A stretch of DNA of 32,549 nt from Acidobacteriota bacterium. Its GTDB lineage: Bacteria; Acidobacteriota; JAAYUB01. Under the pieces are notes generated by a model, which was not told where the DNA came from, did no database searches, and saw only the letters and a list, made by a program, of their open reading frames with translations. Below are positions 1-9,006 of the stretch, piece after piece. Location: assembly GCA_012517875.1 (NCBI GenBank), contig JAAYUB010000121.1, positions 1-32,549 of the forward strand, read 5' to 3'. The position numbers were made by a program, and so were the translations under genes. Numbering within the stretch: the first letter of the stretch is position 1; every line of letters starts with the position of its first letter.

Positions 1-2884
1 CATCGAACAGCACGCGGGGGAGCTTTTCGGGTTCCACGCCGTCCAGCCCGCCCATGACCTGTTCGCGCCACTGCTCCTGCAAGGCGCAACCGGTCTCCAT
101 CATGCAGTAATCCAACGCCTGGTCCAAGGGTGCCTGGACCAGCGACCAGGCGACGGCGGGATCGCCTTGGGTCTCCACGATGCCGTAGAGAGAGCCCAGG
201 CTGGCATGAGCCTGATTGAAGGGAGACTTGGCGCCGGTCTCCGCCGTCTGTCCCGGCGTGAAGTTTTCCGGGAAGTAGTCGGAGATCATATGGAAGCAGG
301 TTTCCCGTGAGATGACCGCGGGGGCGATATTCTGGAGCGCCTCGAGATAGCGCTTCCAGATTTTCACCTCGGTGGTGCGGCGATCGGCCAGGCGGGCCTG
401 CTCCGGATCGATGCTTTCCTCGAGCTTCTGGACGAGCTGCTTCTCCTCCTGCTTCAATCTGTCCACCAGGCCGCTGGTCGTTTTAGGTCGGGGCTGCTGC
501 TCGGCTGCCAGCTTTTGGATGGCCGCCAGCTCCACCACCGGCGCGACCCATGTCGGCGGCACCGGATCTTCCAGTTGGGTGAGCTCCTGGGCCATCCTCT
601 GGATCAATAAGAAGAAGGGATTCTGGTCGGTGGTCATGAGGGTGGCGAGACGCTCCCGGCCCTGGGGGGTGCGCATGCCGTCCCGGGCCGAAGCGAAGCC
701 GGCGGCGAATCGTGTCCAGCTGGTGTAGTACTCGGAACGATACCACTCCCAGAATTCCTTCTTCGATTCGGTGATCACCGCCGGATCCGCCAGAACGGTA
801 TCGATCTGTCGGATGAACGCGTCGATATTCCTTCGGCCGGCGGCCGTGAACGCGCCCGGGACGAACATCGTCAGGTCGTAGTCCTGCTCGGGCGTCGGCC
901 AGAAGTTGATCAGGTCCACGTCGGGCGAATCGGGGATCCAGCTCTTGACCAGCCAGTGGAGGTTGCTGCCCTTGTGCTGGAGCAGATGGAGGAGATGCTG
1001 TTGCAGCTCCTGCACCTTCTGCTCACGCTCGAGCTTGTCGGTGAACCAGTAGAGATAGGTGTAGTAGATGTCGCCGAATTTGGCGGCTATCGCCGGCGGC
1101 AGCGTGGGGTATTCCAGTTCCAGCAGATCCGTGGTCGCGCGGCGGAATTCGTTGACGGTCGGCGGCGGCTGGTCGGGGGATGGCGACTCGCTGCGTAGAT
1201 AGTCCCGGATGAGCGATATGCGGGTGACCACGTAGCCGACGTAATCGGCCATCTCCTCCTCGGGTGTTTGCGGCGTCACGGCGTCAATGCGCCGGGCGAG
1301 GGATTCGTCCAGCGGAACCAGGAATCCGCCCCGGAACAGCCGCACAAAGTGCGCCCGCACGCGCGTCTCCAGTTTCAGGCTCTGGTTCAAGCCGAACCGG
1401 GGTACCCACCAATCCCGGTTGGCGGTTTGCAGATCGATGAGCTCCAGCCGCATTCGGTCCAGCATCAGCAGGTTGGTGGTGGCATCCTCGGTCAGTGTCG
1501 GCGGTTCGTGGAACTCCTCTTGGAACTCGTTGATCGTCCGGATGTTGAGGTGGAACGCCAGGCTCAGCAATCCGCAGAGGAAGGCCCAGAGCAGGCCCCA
1601 GGCGGCGAAGCCGAGGGTGCGGGTGAGCCTCCGCCATCGGATGAGTTCCGGCAGGGGACGGTAGACGTATCGGTCGGCCGGAAGCACTTCTTTGAAAACG
1701 TCTTTGAGAAAGTAGCCGTCCTCGCGCGTTCCCGCGGGCCGGGCGGCCGCGTCCAGTCCCGTGCTCCGAAGAAAGTCGCTGACGGGCGGTTCGCCCTGTC
1801 GGGCGCTGCTGAAGCAGATGCCGCGCAGCAGCGGCGTCTCCTGGTATGGATTGTCGCCGAAGACCGCTCGCAGAAAGTGGTTCAAGCCGCCGGTGAGCCG
1901 GCTGAACTCAGTGGGGAATAAGAGCGCGCCGGGTTCCGCCTCGGGCGTCTGGTGCACGAGGATGAAGCGGAGCTGGCGCAACCGTCGCCCCACCACCGTC
2001 ATGGCCTGGTCCAGCACGTCTTTCCACCGGAGCGTCTGCTGCTCGTTGATGAATCCCATGGCCTGGGTCAGGCGGTCAGGCGGCAAGGGCCGGCAGAACG
2101 GCACCATCCCGTGCACGAGGTCCATCTTGGTTACCAAGATGTAGACGGGAAAGCGCGCGCCGACGACCCGCATGACCTGATCGATCCGTTGGCGGACGTC
2201 CTCCCCGTCGGCATGCAGTCGGGCGGCATCCTCGGCCAGCAGGCGGTCTGCGGCGATGGCCACCACGAGACCATTGAGCGGCTCTCGCCGGCGGTACTGG
2301 GCCAGCAGCGTCAGGAATTTTTCCCATTCCTCGCGATCGGGCCCCGGATCCACCGGAATGGTGTAGCGGCCGGCAGTGTCCAAGACGATGGCCTGATCGA
2401 AAAACCACCACTCGCAGTTGCGGGTCGCCGCCAGGCCGGCGGTGCGGACGGTGTCGGCCAGCGGCGTGCTCAAGGTCGCGTTCTTGATGGCCGAGGTCTT
2501 GCCGGCACCGGACTCGCCGATGACCAGAAACCAGGGGAGGACGTAGAGGGGATTGCCCCGCTTACGCAGCTTGGACGCGCGCAATCGCTCCACAGACTCC
2601 TGCCACTTGGTCTGCAGGTCCTGCAGCTGCTCTCGTTCGTGGAGCGGGGCGGCCTGGATGGCCGCCGTGTCTTGGGCGATCACCCGCCGGACGAACTCGC
2701 GCTCCCGCTTGCGCAGGAAATATTTCCGGATGTACAAGATCGCCACCCACACCCCGACCACGCCCAGGAAGATCGCGACGCCGAACCACCAGGGCCACTG
2801 CCGCCAGATCACCAGCAAGGCGATTGCCCCGACCAGGAGGGCCAGCAGGAAGACATACAGGAGGATCTTGAGAAACTTGCGCAC
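1..2884 (-). CDS. tssM: Type VI secretion inner-membrane protein TssM (IcmF family), 3' end outside window
   Basis: TssM is the large inner-membrane subunit of the T6SS membrane complex, working with TssL and lipoprotein TssJ. About 961 residues are visible before the frame runs off the left edge. The first 55 residues hold two hydrophobic segments. A Walker A motif GESGAGKT lies at about residues 123-130, followed by LDTAGRY, as in the cytoplasmic NTPase domain of IcmF proteins. A third membrane segment (about residues 425-445) is followed by the start of the long periplasmic part. The start is GTG at 2884, because no other start lies in frame between the tssL stop at 2916 and this point. 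It is the fourth gene of tssJKLM. Full-length family members usually exceed 1,100 residues, so the C-terminal part is missing here only because the window ends. The reading frame is intact across the window. Confidence 0.93.
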   Translation of the reverse strand, partial: MRKFLKILLYVFLLALLVGAIALLVIWRQWPWWFGVAIFLGVVGVWVAILYIRKYFLRKREREFVRRVIAQDTAAIQAAPLHEREQLQDLQTKWQESVERLRASKLRKRGNPLYVLPWFLVIGESGAGKTSAIKNATLSTPLADTVRTAGLAATRNCEWWFFDQAIVLDTAGRYTIPVDPGPDREEWEKFLTLLAQYRRREPLNGLVVAIAADRLLAEDAARLHADGEDVRQRIDQVMRVVGARFPVYILVTKMDLVHGMVPFCRPLPPDRLTQAMGFINEQQTLRWKDVLDQAMTVVGRRLRQLRFILVHQTPEAEPGALLFPTEFSRLTGGLNHFLRAVFGDNPYQETPLLRGICFSSARQGEPPVSDFLRSTGLDAAARPAGTREDGYFLKDVFKEVLPADRYVYRPLPELIRWRRLTRTLGFAAWGLLWAFLCGLLSLAFHLNIRTINEFQEEFHEPPTLTEDATTNLLMLDRMRLELIDLQTANRDWWVPRFGLNQSLKLETRVRAHFVRLFRGGFLVPLDESLARRIDAVTPQTPEEEMADYVGYVVTRISLIRDYLRSESPSPDQPPPTVNEFRRATTDLLELEYPTLPPAIAAKFGDIYYTYLYWFTDKLEREQKVQELQQHLLHLLQHKGSNLHWLVKSWIPDSPDVDLINFWPTPEQDYDLTMFVPGAFTAAGRRNIDAFIRQIDTVLADPAVITESKKEFWEWYRSEYYTSWTRFAAGFASARDGMRTPQGRERLATLMTTDQNPFFLLIQRMAQELTQLEDPVPPTWVAPVVELAAIQKLAAEQQPRPKTTSGLVDRLKQEEKQLVQKLEESIDPEQARLADRRTTEVKIWKRYLEALQNIAPAVISRETCFHMISDYFPENFTPGQTAETGAKSPFNQAHASLGSLYGIVETQGDPAVAWSLVQAPLDQALDYCMMETGCALQEQWREQVMGGLDGVEPEKLPRVLFD

Positions 2885-2915
2885 GGCTTCACTTGTCCGT
2901 CGAGATACGTATCGG

Positions 2916-3653
2916 CTAAAACACGCTGCTGAAATAATTGAAAATCAGGTTGTTCAGCAGTTTGTCATACAGGATGTACAGGGCGATGAAGATGACCACC
3001 GGCGCCGCGCACAGCAGTGTGTAGCATGCTAACGCCAGAGGGAAACGGCCCTTTTTCCGCTTGGGCGGGGAGACCGGCTGCGCCTCGGGAAAGAGCTGGT
3101 CGGGCAGCGGCAGATCCTTAGTGTCCGCCACCAGGTGGAGGTTCTCGCGACGGATGTCCGCCAGTCGGGTTTGATCGGCGGGCAGAAAATAGCGTCCCTT
3201 GAAACCGAGCGCCAGGCAGTAGTCGTAGACCTCGCGCACGTCCCGCGCATCGGGCGGCAACCGGTCCAGTTGGTCGAAAAAGCCTTCGCCCGCCAAGGTG
3301 GTCTGGAACAGGGCGCGTTGCAGCTGGGCCAACTGCCACTTGTCCCGGTCGGGCCAATCGGAACAGAGCACGATTTCATCCACCCAGGCGCAGACCGCGT
3401 AAAGTCCGGCCTGCCAAGGCGCGTCCGGCACACCCGCGGCCTGACGGGACTGCTCCGCGCGGTCTATCAATCGGCGGAACTGGCGGTCCAGTTCGGCCTG
3501 CGTGGTCGGCCGCGTTTCCGGATACCGAGCGAAGTAGAGCGTGTAGGCAAACAACTCGAGGAAATGCTCCACCAAACCGGCTTCAGCCGGGGCGGCCACC
3601 GGCGAAAGGGGTAAATCGGTCGTGAGATTCAACCTGTTGATGGTCTGCTTCAT
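2916..3653 (-). CDS. tssL: Type VI secretion protein TssL (DotU family), short form
   Basis: TssL is the tail-anchored inner-membrane protein that pairs with TssM and contacts the TssK baseplate subunit. The 245-residue protein has the DotU pattern: an N-terminal helical cytoplasmic domain with the typical ALYAVCAWVDEIVL-like segment at about residues 85-98, then GEGFFDQLDRL and a CLALGFKGRY segment. One transmembrane helix (about 205-230) lies near the C-terminus. There is no OmpA-like peptidoglycan-binding extension, so this is the short TssL type; peptidoglycan anchoring, if present, must come from another protein. It lies 4 bases after tssK and 31 bases before tssM, which supports co-transcription. 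Confidence 0.93.
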   Translation of the reverse strand: MKQTINRLNLTTDLPLSPVAAPAEAGLVEHFLELFAYTLYFARYPETRPTTQAELDRQFRRLIDRAEQSRQAAGVPDAPWQAGLYAVCAWVDEIVLCSDWPDRDKWQLAQLQRALFQTTLAGEGFFDQLDRLPPDARDVREVYDYCLALGFKGRYFLPADQTRLADIRRENLHLVADTKDLPLPDQLFPEAQPVSPPKRKKGRFPLALACYTLLCAAPVVIFIALYILYDKLLNNLIFNYFSSVF

Positions 3654-3657
3654 ACAC

Positions 3658-5046
3658 CTACTTGCGCACGATAATCAGCTCCGCCTTGGTGTCAGCGGGC
3701 GCATTGTCCCAATACAAGCAGAAATTCTGCCGTTTCATGATCTCCAGCCAGTGACCGTGGGCCTGGTCCAGCCTGAAGTAAAGTGAACCCGGACGCTTGG
3801 GCAAACCCGGAGGCGGCACTTCGTTGTACTGCATCGGCAGGCCGGGCAGCGCCCGGGCCAGCAGCGTGGGCAGCATCTCGATGCTGCCGGATTTGGCCAG
3901 GTTGCGCAGCGCGTCGAGTGACCGCTGCCGGTCCTCGGCGGTCCGCACCACCAGGTAGAACACGTTCCGGCTGTCGAACAGGGTGGCGGGGATGACGCCG
4001 CGGAACCACTCGCCCTCACGGACCAGATCGATGATGCCCTCCGGCCCCACCAGAATGGCGTTGAGCAGCTCCTCGATCAGCGTTTGCGCCTCCTCGAAGC
4101 AGGGGCCGGGGTTTTCGTGGTCGTAATCCGGAAGGAGGGGTCGGCCGTCGGGGAGCCGGCCCAGGGCGTTCACCCGGTCGGAGAACGTGCTCAGCTCGCC
4201 CACCAGCTGCCGGAGCAGTCCGTAGAACGCCCACGGATGCACGACGGGCGTCTCCGTGAGATGATGGAGCGGCGGCAGATACCGGTTCAGGGAGCGGAGC
4301 GCGAGCAGGAACACCGTGTAACCGCTTTCAAATTCGGCCGTCTGGACATCCCGCGGCACCTTGTACTCCTCCAGGCTCCGTGTGCGCGACGCCACCAGTT
4401 CCCGGATGTTTTTGGCGATCTGCAGCAGCACTGGCGAGGCGCTGAGCACCACCGAGGGCGGCGCGAAGCGCTCCGACAGGTGCACACCGCTCCGGTCGCT
4501 CTCCAGCTCCGCCACGGGCAGAAGATGGTAGTCACCGACGCTGGGGATCTCCGATTCCCAGAACACCTTGAGTGTATACTGCATCAGCCGCACGTGTGCT
4601 GTGGGGCCGCTGTGATGCATGTCTTTGATCTCTTGGGGGACGATGTGGCAGGCGAGGCGGGTGTTGACTTTGCCGACATCCCCTTCCTGCTCGAGCACCG
4701 TGACGTTTTCCTCGGATGATTCCCACTTGTGCAACCCCAAGTAAACCTTGAACGGCCGTTCGGTATCAGTCCAGGCCGTCTTGAATGAGCGCGCCTGGAG
4801 AACGCCGTTGCCCGGCAACGTCACCCAGGTACCGTCCTGAAAAATGAACGATCCTTCGCTGAGATCGAACGTCTGGTTCAGCAGCAGGGGCTCGTCCACG
4901 CGCCATGAGGCGGCGCCCCAGGTGTACGGTTGGACAAATTGCCGAAACGGATCCAGGAGGGAATGGAAATAGCGTTCCTGCAACTGGAAATGGTGCGGCT
5001 GAAGAAAGAGTCCCTGATGCCAGAAAATGGGTTTGCTCGCTTGCAT
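3658..5046 (-). CDS. tssK: Type VI secretion baseplate protein TssK
   Basis: TssK links the T6SS baseplate to the TssJLM membrane complex. The N-terminal signature FWHQGLFLQPHHFQ is diagnostic of the TssK/ImpJ/VasE family, and the length (462 residues from this start) is normal. The upstream ATG at 5067 would add seven residues and overlap tssJ by 17 bases. I prefer the ATG at 5046, which follows the tssJ stop by four bases and has GGAG about seven bases ahead. The reading frame is intact. No membrane segment is evident, as expected for a cytoplasmic baseplate protein. Confidence 0.92.
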   Translation of the reverse strand: MQASKPIFWHQGLFLQPHHFQLQERYFHSLLDPFRQFVQPYTWGAASWRVDEPLLLNQTFDLSEGSFIFQDGTWVTLPGNGVLQARSFKTAWTDTERPFKVYLGLHKWESSEENVTVLEQEGDVGKVNTRLACHIVPQEIKDMHHSGPTAHVRLMQYTLKVFWESEIPSVGDYHLLPVAELESDRSGVHLSERFAPPSVVLSASPVLLQIAKNIRELVASRTRSLEEYKVPRDVQTAEFESGYTVFLLALRSLNRYLPPLHHLTETPVVHPWAFYGLLRQLVGELSTFSDRVNALGRLPDGRPLLPDYDHENPGPCFEEAQTLIEELLNAILVGPEGIIDLVREGEWFRGVIPATLFDSRNVFYLVVRTAEDRQRSLDALRNLAKSGSIEMLPTLLARALPGLPMQYNEVPPPGLPKRPGSLYFRLDQAHGHWLEIMKRQNFCLYWDNAPADTKAELIIVRK

Positions 5047-5050
5047 GGGC

Positions 5051-5620
5051 TCACTCCAACTCGTCATATGGGTCGATTTCCTGCGGTGCCCGCGGACCCA
5101 AAAACAGGTGCACGCTGAGATGGTCCACCCGCGCCGAGGTCTTCTTGAAAATCTTCCCGTGGTGTTCGATCAGGACCGGGATGTTCAGCAATCGGGTGAC
5201 CACGCCGGGGGTCAGCTGGTAATATCCCGCCACCACGCCCACCCATTGGGCGCTCTTCGCCCGAGCCAGGGTGAGGGTATTCCGCTCGCCGGGTTGAACG
5301 AAGAACCGGTTTGCCGCTGCGACGGTCGCGTCATAGGGCTGGGCCTGCAGCAGTTTCTGCAGGCCTTCGGCAGACTGGGCCAAGTTGTTGAAACTGTTGA
5401 TATCCGTAAGTTGATAAATCGCCAGCACGGTGGCGTGGGCGCTGCCGTCGTACGCGTTGAGCAGCGGGTCGGCGATGTAGGTGATCTGAATGGCTCTGGG
5501 TTCAAACCGCCAGTCGGGCGCCGGTGGCGGCGTGACATTTTTTTTGCACGCGCAGACGCACACCGCCAACAGCAGACCCAGTCCGACGAGTCTTTGGTGG
5601 ACAACGACGCGAGCGATCAC
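5051..5620 (-). CDS. tssJ: Type VI secretion outer-membrane lipoprotein TssJ
   Basis: TssJ is the outer-membrane lipoprotein of the T6SS trans-envelope complex and binds the periplasmic domain of TssM. The 189-residue product begins with a hydrophobic signal (residues 5-24) ending in a cysteine-rich stretch. C25, preceded by alanine, is the best lipidation site and is followed by two lysines. The rest reads as a soluble beta-rich domain with YIADPLLNAY and PVLIEHHGKIFKK segments, in keeping with SciN/VasD proteins. Start is GTG at 5620 with AAGGAT about seven bases upstream. It is the first gene of tssJKLM and has its own promoter. The family call rests on size, lipobox and position as much as on sequence. 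Confidence 0.87.
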   Translation of the reverse strand: MIARVVVHQRLVGLGLLLAVCVCACKKNVTPPPAPDWRFEPRAIQITYIADPLLNAYDGSAHATVLAIYQLTDINSFNNLAQSAEGLQKLLQAQPYDATVAAANRFFVQPGERNTLTLARAKSAQWVGVVAGYYQLTPGVVTRLLNIPVLIEHHGKIFKKTSARVDHLSVHLFLGPRAPQEIDPYDELE

Positions 5621-5637
5621 TTGATATCCTTGAGTTA

Positions 5638-5666
5638 AATATATATACAGATTAACTTTAAATCAA
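5638..5666 (-). promoter_or_regulatory. Sigma70-type promoter for the tssJKLM operon
   Basis: Reading the minus strand, TTGATT (5661-5666) and TATATT (5638-5643) are separated by 17 bases, giving a predicted start near 5630, ten bases ahead of the tssJ GTG. The roughly 70-base gap between the SYLF gene and tssJ is strikingly AT-rich in an otherwise GC-rich window. That helps the promoter stand out but also raises the chance of random -10-like matches. Confidence 0.55.
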
Positions 5667-5692
5667 CACACTCTATTCTGCAATATTATTTT

Positions 5693-6484
5693 CTAATCGA
5701 TCCGCGGCTTGAATTTGAACTCCGAGGCAGGCAAGAGGAGGATCCGCTCCTGGGTATACCCCCGCAACAGCCGGAGCAGCGGCTTGACTTCGTCCGGGTA
5801 AGGCAGCATTCGGTCGAACAGGAATTGATAGTCCGAAATGATCTGGCCCCGCTCGTACAGGCGACGGTAGAATGAACGGTTGGCGTCTTCGTCGAGGCTC
5901 AGGGCCGAACCTTTGAGAGAAACGCCGGCAAAGAGCCCCTTGCTCAGGCAATACGCGAGCACTTCGGACCTGAGATGAAAGTCCGTACCCGCCTCGGCAT
6001 ATCGCCCCAGCGGTCCCACGGCCAGGCCGGCATCCACCCCCAATGTGAATTTGTTATTCAGGATCGCCTCCAGGCCCTGGCGTCGGTTGATGACCAGCAC
6101 GAGATCCACGAACTGACCACCGGCCTGGAAGCCGATGTCGCCGCCGCGGAGCTGGATGAAACACGGATTGCTCCAGCGCCCGTCGGGCGAGTGATGCACA
6201 AGCACGCCCCGCCCGTAGTTCCCGCCCACGAGAAACGCCGCCTTGGTCATGCGGGGAATGATGACCAGCCCTTCGCAATGGTCCAGCAGTCCGGTGGGGA
6301 TGCCGCTCTCTTTGATGGCGACAACGTGCTGCATGACCCGGGTGGCTTGCTGTACCCGGTTGACGATTTTGGGCCGCTCCACCGCCGCCCCGCCAACCGC
6401 TGTCCCCGCCCACGCTAGCAGGACCGCGCCCAGCCAGCGACAAACGCGGAGCGCCATGCGGCTTTTGGAGGATAGATCTGTCAT
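5693..6484 (-). CDS. SYLF (Ysc84-type) lipid-binding domain protein, exported
   Basis: The 263-residue protein has a hydrophobic N-terminal segment (about residues 10-30) that looks like a signal peptide. A SYLF domain follows: CEGLVIIPRMTKAAFLVGGNYGRG near residues 70-93, then GGDIGFQAGGQFVDLVLVI and the conserved SKGLFAGVSLKGS stretch near residue 185. SYLF domains bind phosphoinositides or other lipids in eukaryotes; the role of the bacterial exported versions is unknown. The ATG at 6484 has no Shine-Dalgarno but sits six bases after a TATAAT box, so the transcript may be leaderless. A start at the second methionine (6457) also lacks a ribosome-binding site. It is on the same strand as tssJ, but the promoter between them suggests separate transcription. 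Confidence 0.88.
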   Translation of the reverse strand: MTDLSSKSRMALRVCRWLGAVLLAWAGTAVGGAAVERPKIVNRVQQATRVMQHVVAIKESGIPTGLLDHCEGLVIIPRMTKAAFLVGGNYGRGVLVHHSPDGRWSNPCFIQLRGGDIGFQAGGQFVDLVLVINRRQGLEAILNNKFTLGVDAGLAVGPLGRYAEAGTDFHLRSEVLAYCLSKGLFAGVSLKGSALSLDEDANRSFYRRLYERGQIISDYQFLFDRMLPYPDEVKPLLRLLRGYTQERILLLPASEFKFKPRID

Positions 6485-6490
6485 TGGGAT

Positions 6491-6519
6491 ATTATAGCCG
6501 TGGATATCGATGCAGGCAA
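6491..6519 (-). promoter_or_regulatory. Promoter of the SYLF gene, leaderless arrangement
   Basis: On the minus strand TTGCCT (6514-6519), a 17-base spacer and a perfect TATAAT (6491-6496) are followed after exactly six bases by the ATG at 6484. Transcription starts about seven bases after a -10 box, so the mRNA would begin at or next to the A of the start codon. Confidence 0.6.
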
Positions 6520-6639
6520 TTGGTACGGGATGGCGCCGACTGCCAGCCGGATCCGCACGGCTGCATGTTGAATGGCGAGCTACCGGCCGGGGCGTGATCC
6601 GGTAACTCCTGCGGGGGAAGGCGTTGAAGCGCGGCGCTG

Positions 6640-7624
6640 TCAGGCGGGATCCGCCAGACGGTTGATGACCATCAGGCTGACGTCATCGGTCTTGGGCGCT
6701 CCGGCACGAAAAACCAGCCAGTCCCGGCGGCAGGTCTCCAGCCATTCGGCCGGAGGCAACGGGTGCAGGGATGCGGCCAGTCGGCTGAGACAGTCGACGC
6801 CGCATTCGTAACTGTCGGCGTTGCGGGCTTCCACCAGCCCGTCGGAGTCCAGCAGCAGCGCATCATCGGGTTGGCGGTCCAGTCGATGTCCTAAAAACTG
6901 TTCGTCGCAGAACACGTCCAGCGGCAGGCCGGTGGCCGGGAGCAGCGTCACCGTGCCATCCTGGTGGAGCAACGGCGGTACCTGGCCGGCGTTGCATAAG
7001 GTGACGGAGCCGTCGGTGCGGGCGCATCCGTCGACCAGGGTGGCATAGTGGCTGGGCAGAGTGTGCTCGCAGAGGGACCGGCTGGCCCGCTCCAGGAAGT
7101 GCGGCAGGGGCAATCTTGTGGTGACCAGGGCCTGGAGGGTCGCGTGCAGGCAGGCCACCAGGATGGACGCGGCGATGCCCTTGCCGGCGACATCTCCGAG
7201 AAAGAAACAGAATCCGCCATCGCCGGCCGGCACCAGGTCACAGAGGTCGCCGCGCACCGAACCGAATCCTTCGTCGTGATAGGTGGCGAACCAGCCCGGA
7301 AGCGTCAGCTCCGGCGGCGGCAGCAGGGCGCCCGGGGTGCGGCCGGTCAGCTCGATGTCTCCCTGCAGGACGCGCTGTTGGCGGGGGAGTCAGGTGGTCC
7401 AGGCAGAATTCAATCAGGAAGTCGGCGTGGAGCCGTTCCGGTTCGATGGGTTGGTGGCATTACCGGCACAGGCCGTAGGTGCCGGCCTCGATCCGTTCGA
7501 GCGCCGCAACCACTTGGTTGATCAGGTGTTCCATCTGAGCAGACTATCCGGCCCGAACGGCCTCCAGCCGCCGGCGGCGCTGCAAGAGCTGGACGCGCGT
7601 GTGATCGAGGACCGTCTCATCCAC
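6640..7624 (-). pseudogene. Decayed TraR/DksA zinc-finger + SpoIIE/PP2C phosphatase gene
   Basis: The 3' part (6640 to about 7389) is an open SpoIIE/RsbU-type serine/threonine phosphatase domain. It has VRGDLCDL, LGDVAGKG, LLLDSDGLVEA and KTDDVSL, so the metal-binding aspartates are kept. Upstream the coding signal continues but is broken three times: a frameshift in a run of five C around 7386, a TAA at 7460-7462, and a TAG at 7544-7546. Joining the pieces gives ALERIEAGTYGLC, then CHQPIEPERL, then FCLDHL, a C4-type TraR/DksA zinc finger. The TAA falls between the two cysteines of its first knuckle. From experience, this finger precedes the phosphatase domain in one protein family. The original start was probably GTG at 7624 or 7630. 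A shorter protein could start at GTG 7257, but it would cut off the start of the phosphatase fold. Sequencing error cannot be excluded. Confidence 0.75.
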
Positions 7625-7653
7625 GGACACTCCCCGGCCGGAGGTGTGTCTGA

Positions 7654-9006
7654 TTATGGCTTTTTGGCTGTGGCTCGCCATGCCGCCGGTTCAAATTTCA
7701 AACTCTGCCAGGCGGCGTCATCGACGCGCACCGCATAGGCGTATTCGCTGTTGCGGGCGTGGCGCTGCCCGTTGGCCACGGACCCGAACAGGAGCGTGAT
7801 GCCGGCCTTGTTTTCTACGTCGAGGATGACTCGCGCGGCGGGCGGATTGAACCCCAAACGGGTGGGATCGGGCAGGTCGACGAACGCCGTCACTTTCAAA
7901 TCACGCAGACGGCCAAGGAACTCGTCCACCGGGGCGGTGTCGAGGGACGCGGCGCCCTCTTTGCGCTTCCAGACCCACTGGCCCGCCTGGTTTTTGGCCA
8001 GCACGCTTTTGGAGCCGCTCGCATCCCAGGTGATCCCCTTCACCTCAAACGGATAGAAGCGCGCCAAGTCGTGACTGCGCAGTTTGTCCAGCGGCGCGTC
8101 GAGGGCAGCGACGGCGGTCAGGGGCAACGTGAAATAGTCGGTCCGGGCGACGTTCAGCGCCAGCACCTGACCGGAGTTGGCCGGGAAAGGGTCCGCCGCG
8201 CCGATTTCCACCACCTGCTGCTCGCCTTTTTCCAGGGTGACGGTCACGCGGTAGCGGACCGGGCCAAAGGCCTTCTTCAGCAGTGCCGGATCGGCTTCGT
8301 CCAGATGGTCCTGCACCCGCAGCTCGCTGCACTGGCGCAGGATGGTCTCCAGTTCGTTGTCGTCGGCGGGGCCGGCGACGGGCGCCTCGAGAAACCAGTT
8401 CCAGTCCTTCTTGCGGAACTGGACGGTCCCGGCGGGCCGGTCCAGCTGAAGGGCCGTGGCCGCGTACATGTCAAATTTCATAGCGGCGCCTTCGCGCAGG
8501 CGGTCGAGACCGGCGGTGAACTTGTCGCGGGAGTAACCCGAAACCAGATACACCTTCGGATCGTTGCCACGCCGGGCGAAGTACGAGCCGCCGGAGAAAT
8601 TGGGCGCTCCCAGCTCCAGCTTATGCACCTCGCCCTTGTCCAGCTCGAAGGTGATCACCAGTTCGGGGTTGCTAAGCCCGTACTGGCCAAGGTTTTTCGG
8701 TTGTTCTTCCACCACCCGCTCGAAGTCGAAGGCGGAAAGCGCCAGCGCCAGCCCGTTCCACTCGTCCTTGTTGCCCTCGGCCCGGACCGGCTGTTCGATG
8801 GTCCACTGCTTGTCCCCGCGGACGGCGGCCACGGTGGCACCGTCCCGGACCAGGGCGATCCGGCGGATCTTGCCTTCCTCCACCTTGAAGAGCTGCTTGC
8901 TCTCACCGGCTCCGTCGGACTTGCCGCCGTTCTTGTCCAGCAGCAGGACGACGGCCAAGAGCAAGGCGCAGAGGATGATCAGGACGAGCGTGCCCTTGAA
9001 TTTCAT
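7654..9006 (-). CDS. DUF4340 protein of the Gld-type ABC cassette
   Basis: The 450-residue protein has one N-terminal membrane anchor (about residues 5-24) and a large extracytoplasmic region with repeated units of the kind seen in DUF4340 proteins. Examples are GKIRRIALVRDG near residue 45, LGQYGLSNPELVITFEL near 105, and a second copy-like LGFNPPAARVILDVENKAGITLLFG near 385. DUF4340 proteins usually sit beside GldG-like proteins; their biochemical role is unknown. Its ATG overlaps the end of the GldG-like gene by four bases (ATGA), indicating translational coupling. The end is TAA at 7654. Confidence 0.85.
   Translation of the reverse strand: MKFKGTLVLIILCALLLAVVLLLDKNGGKSDGAGESKQLFKVEEGKIRRIALVRDGATVAAVRGDKQWTIEQPVRAEGNKDEWNGLALALSAFDFERVVEEQPKNLGQYGLSNPELVITFELDKGEVHKLELGAPNFSGGSYFARRGNDPKVYLVSGYSRDKFTAGLDRLREGAAMKFDMYAATALQLDRPAGTVQFRKKDWNWFLEAPVAGPADDNELETILRQCSELRVQDHLDEADPALLKKAFGPVRYRVTVTLEKGEQQVVEIGAADPFPANSGQVLALNVARTDYFTLPLTAVAALDAPLDKLRSHDLARFYPFEVKGITWDASGSKSVLAKNQAGQWVWKRKEGAASLDTAPVDEFLGRLRDLKVTAFVDLPDPTRLGFNPPAARVILDVENKAGITLLFGSVANGQRHARNSEYAYAVRVDDAAWQSLKFEPAAWRATAKKP

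Noticed and set aside
7544-7546. TAG read as pyrrolysine in the phosphatase gene
   Set aside because: A second stop (TAA) and a frameshift follow in the same gene, so decay explains all three better than recoding.
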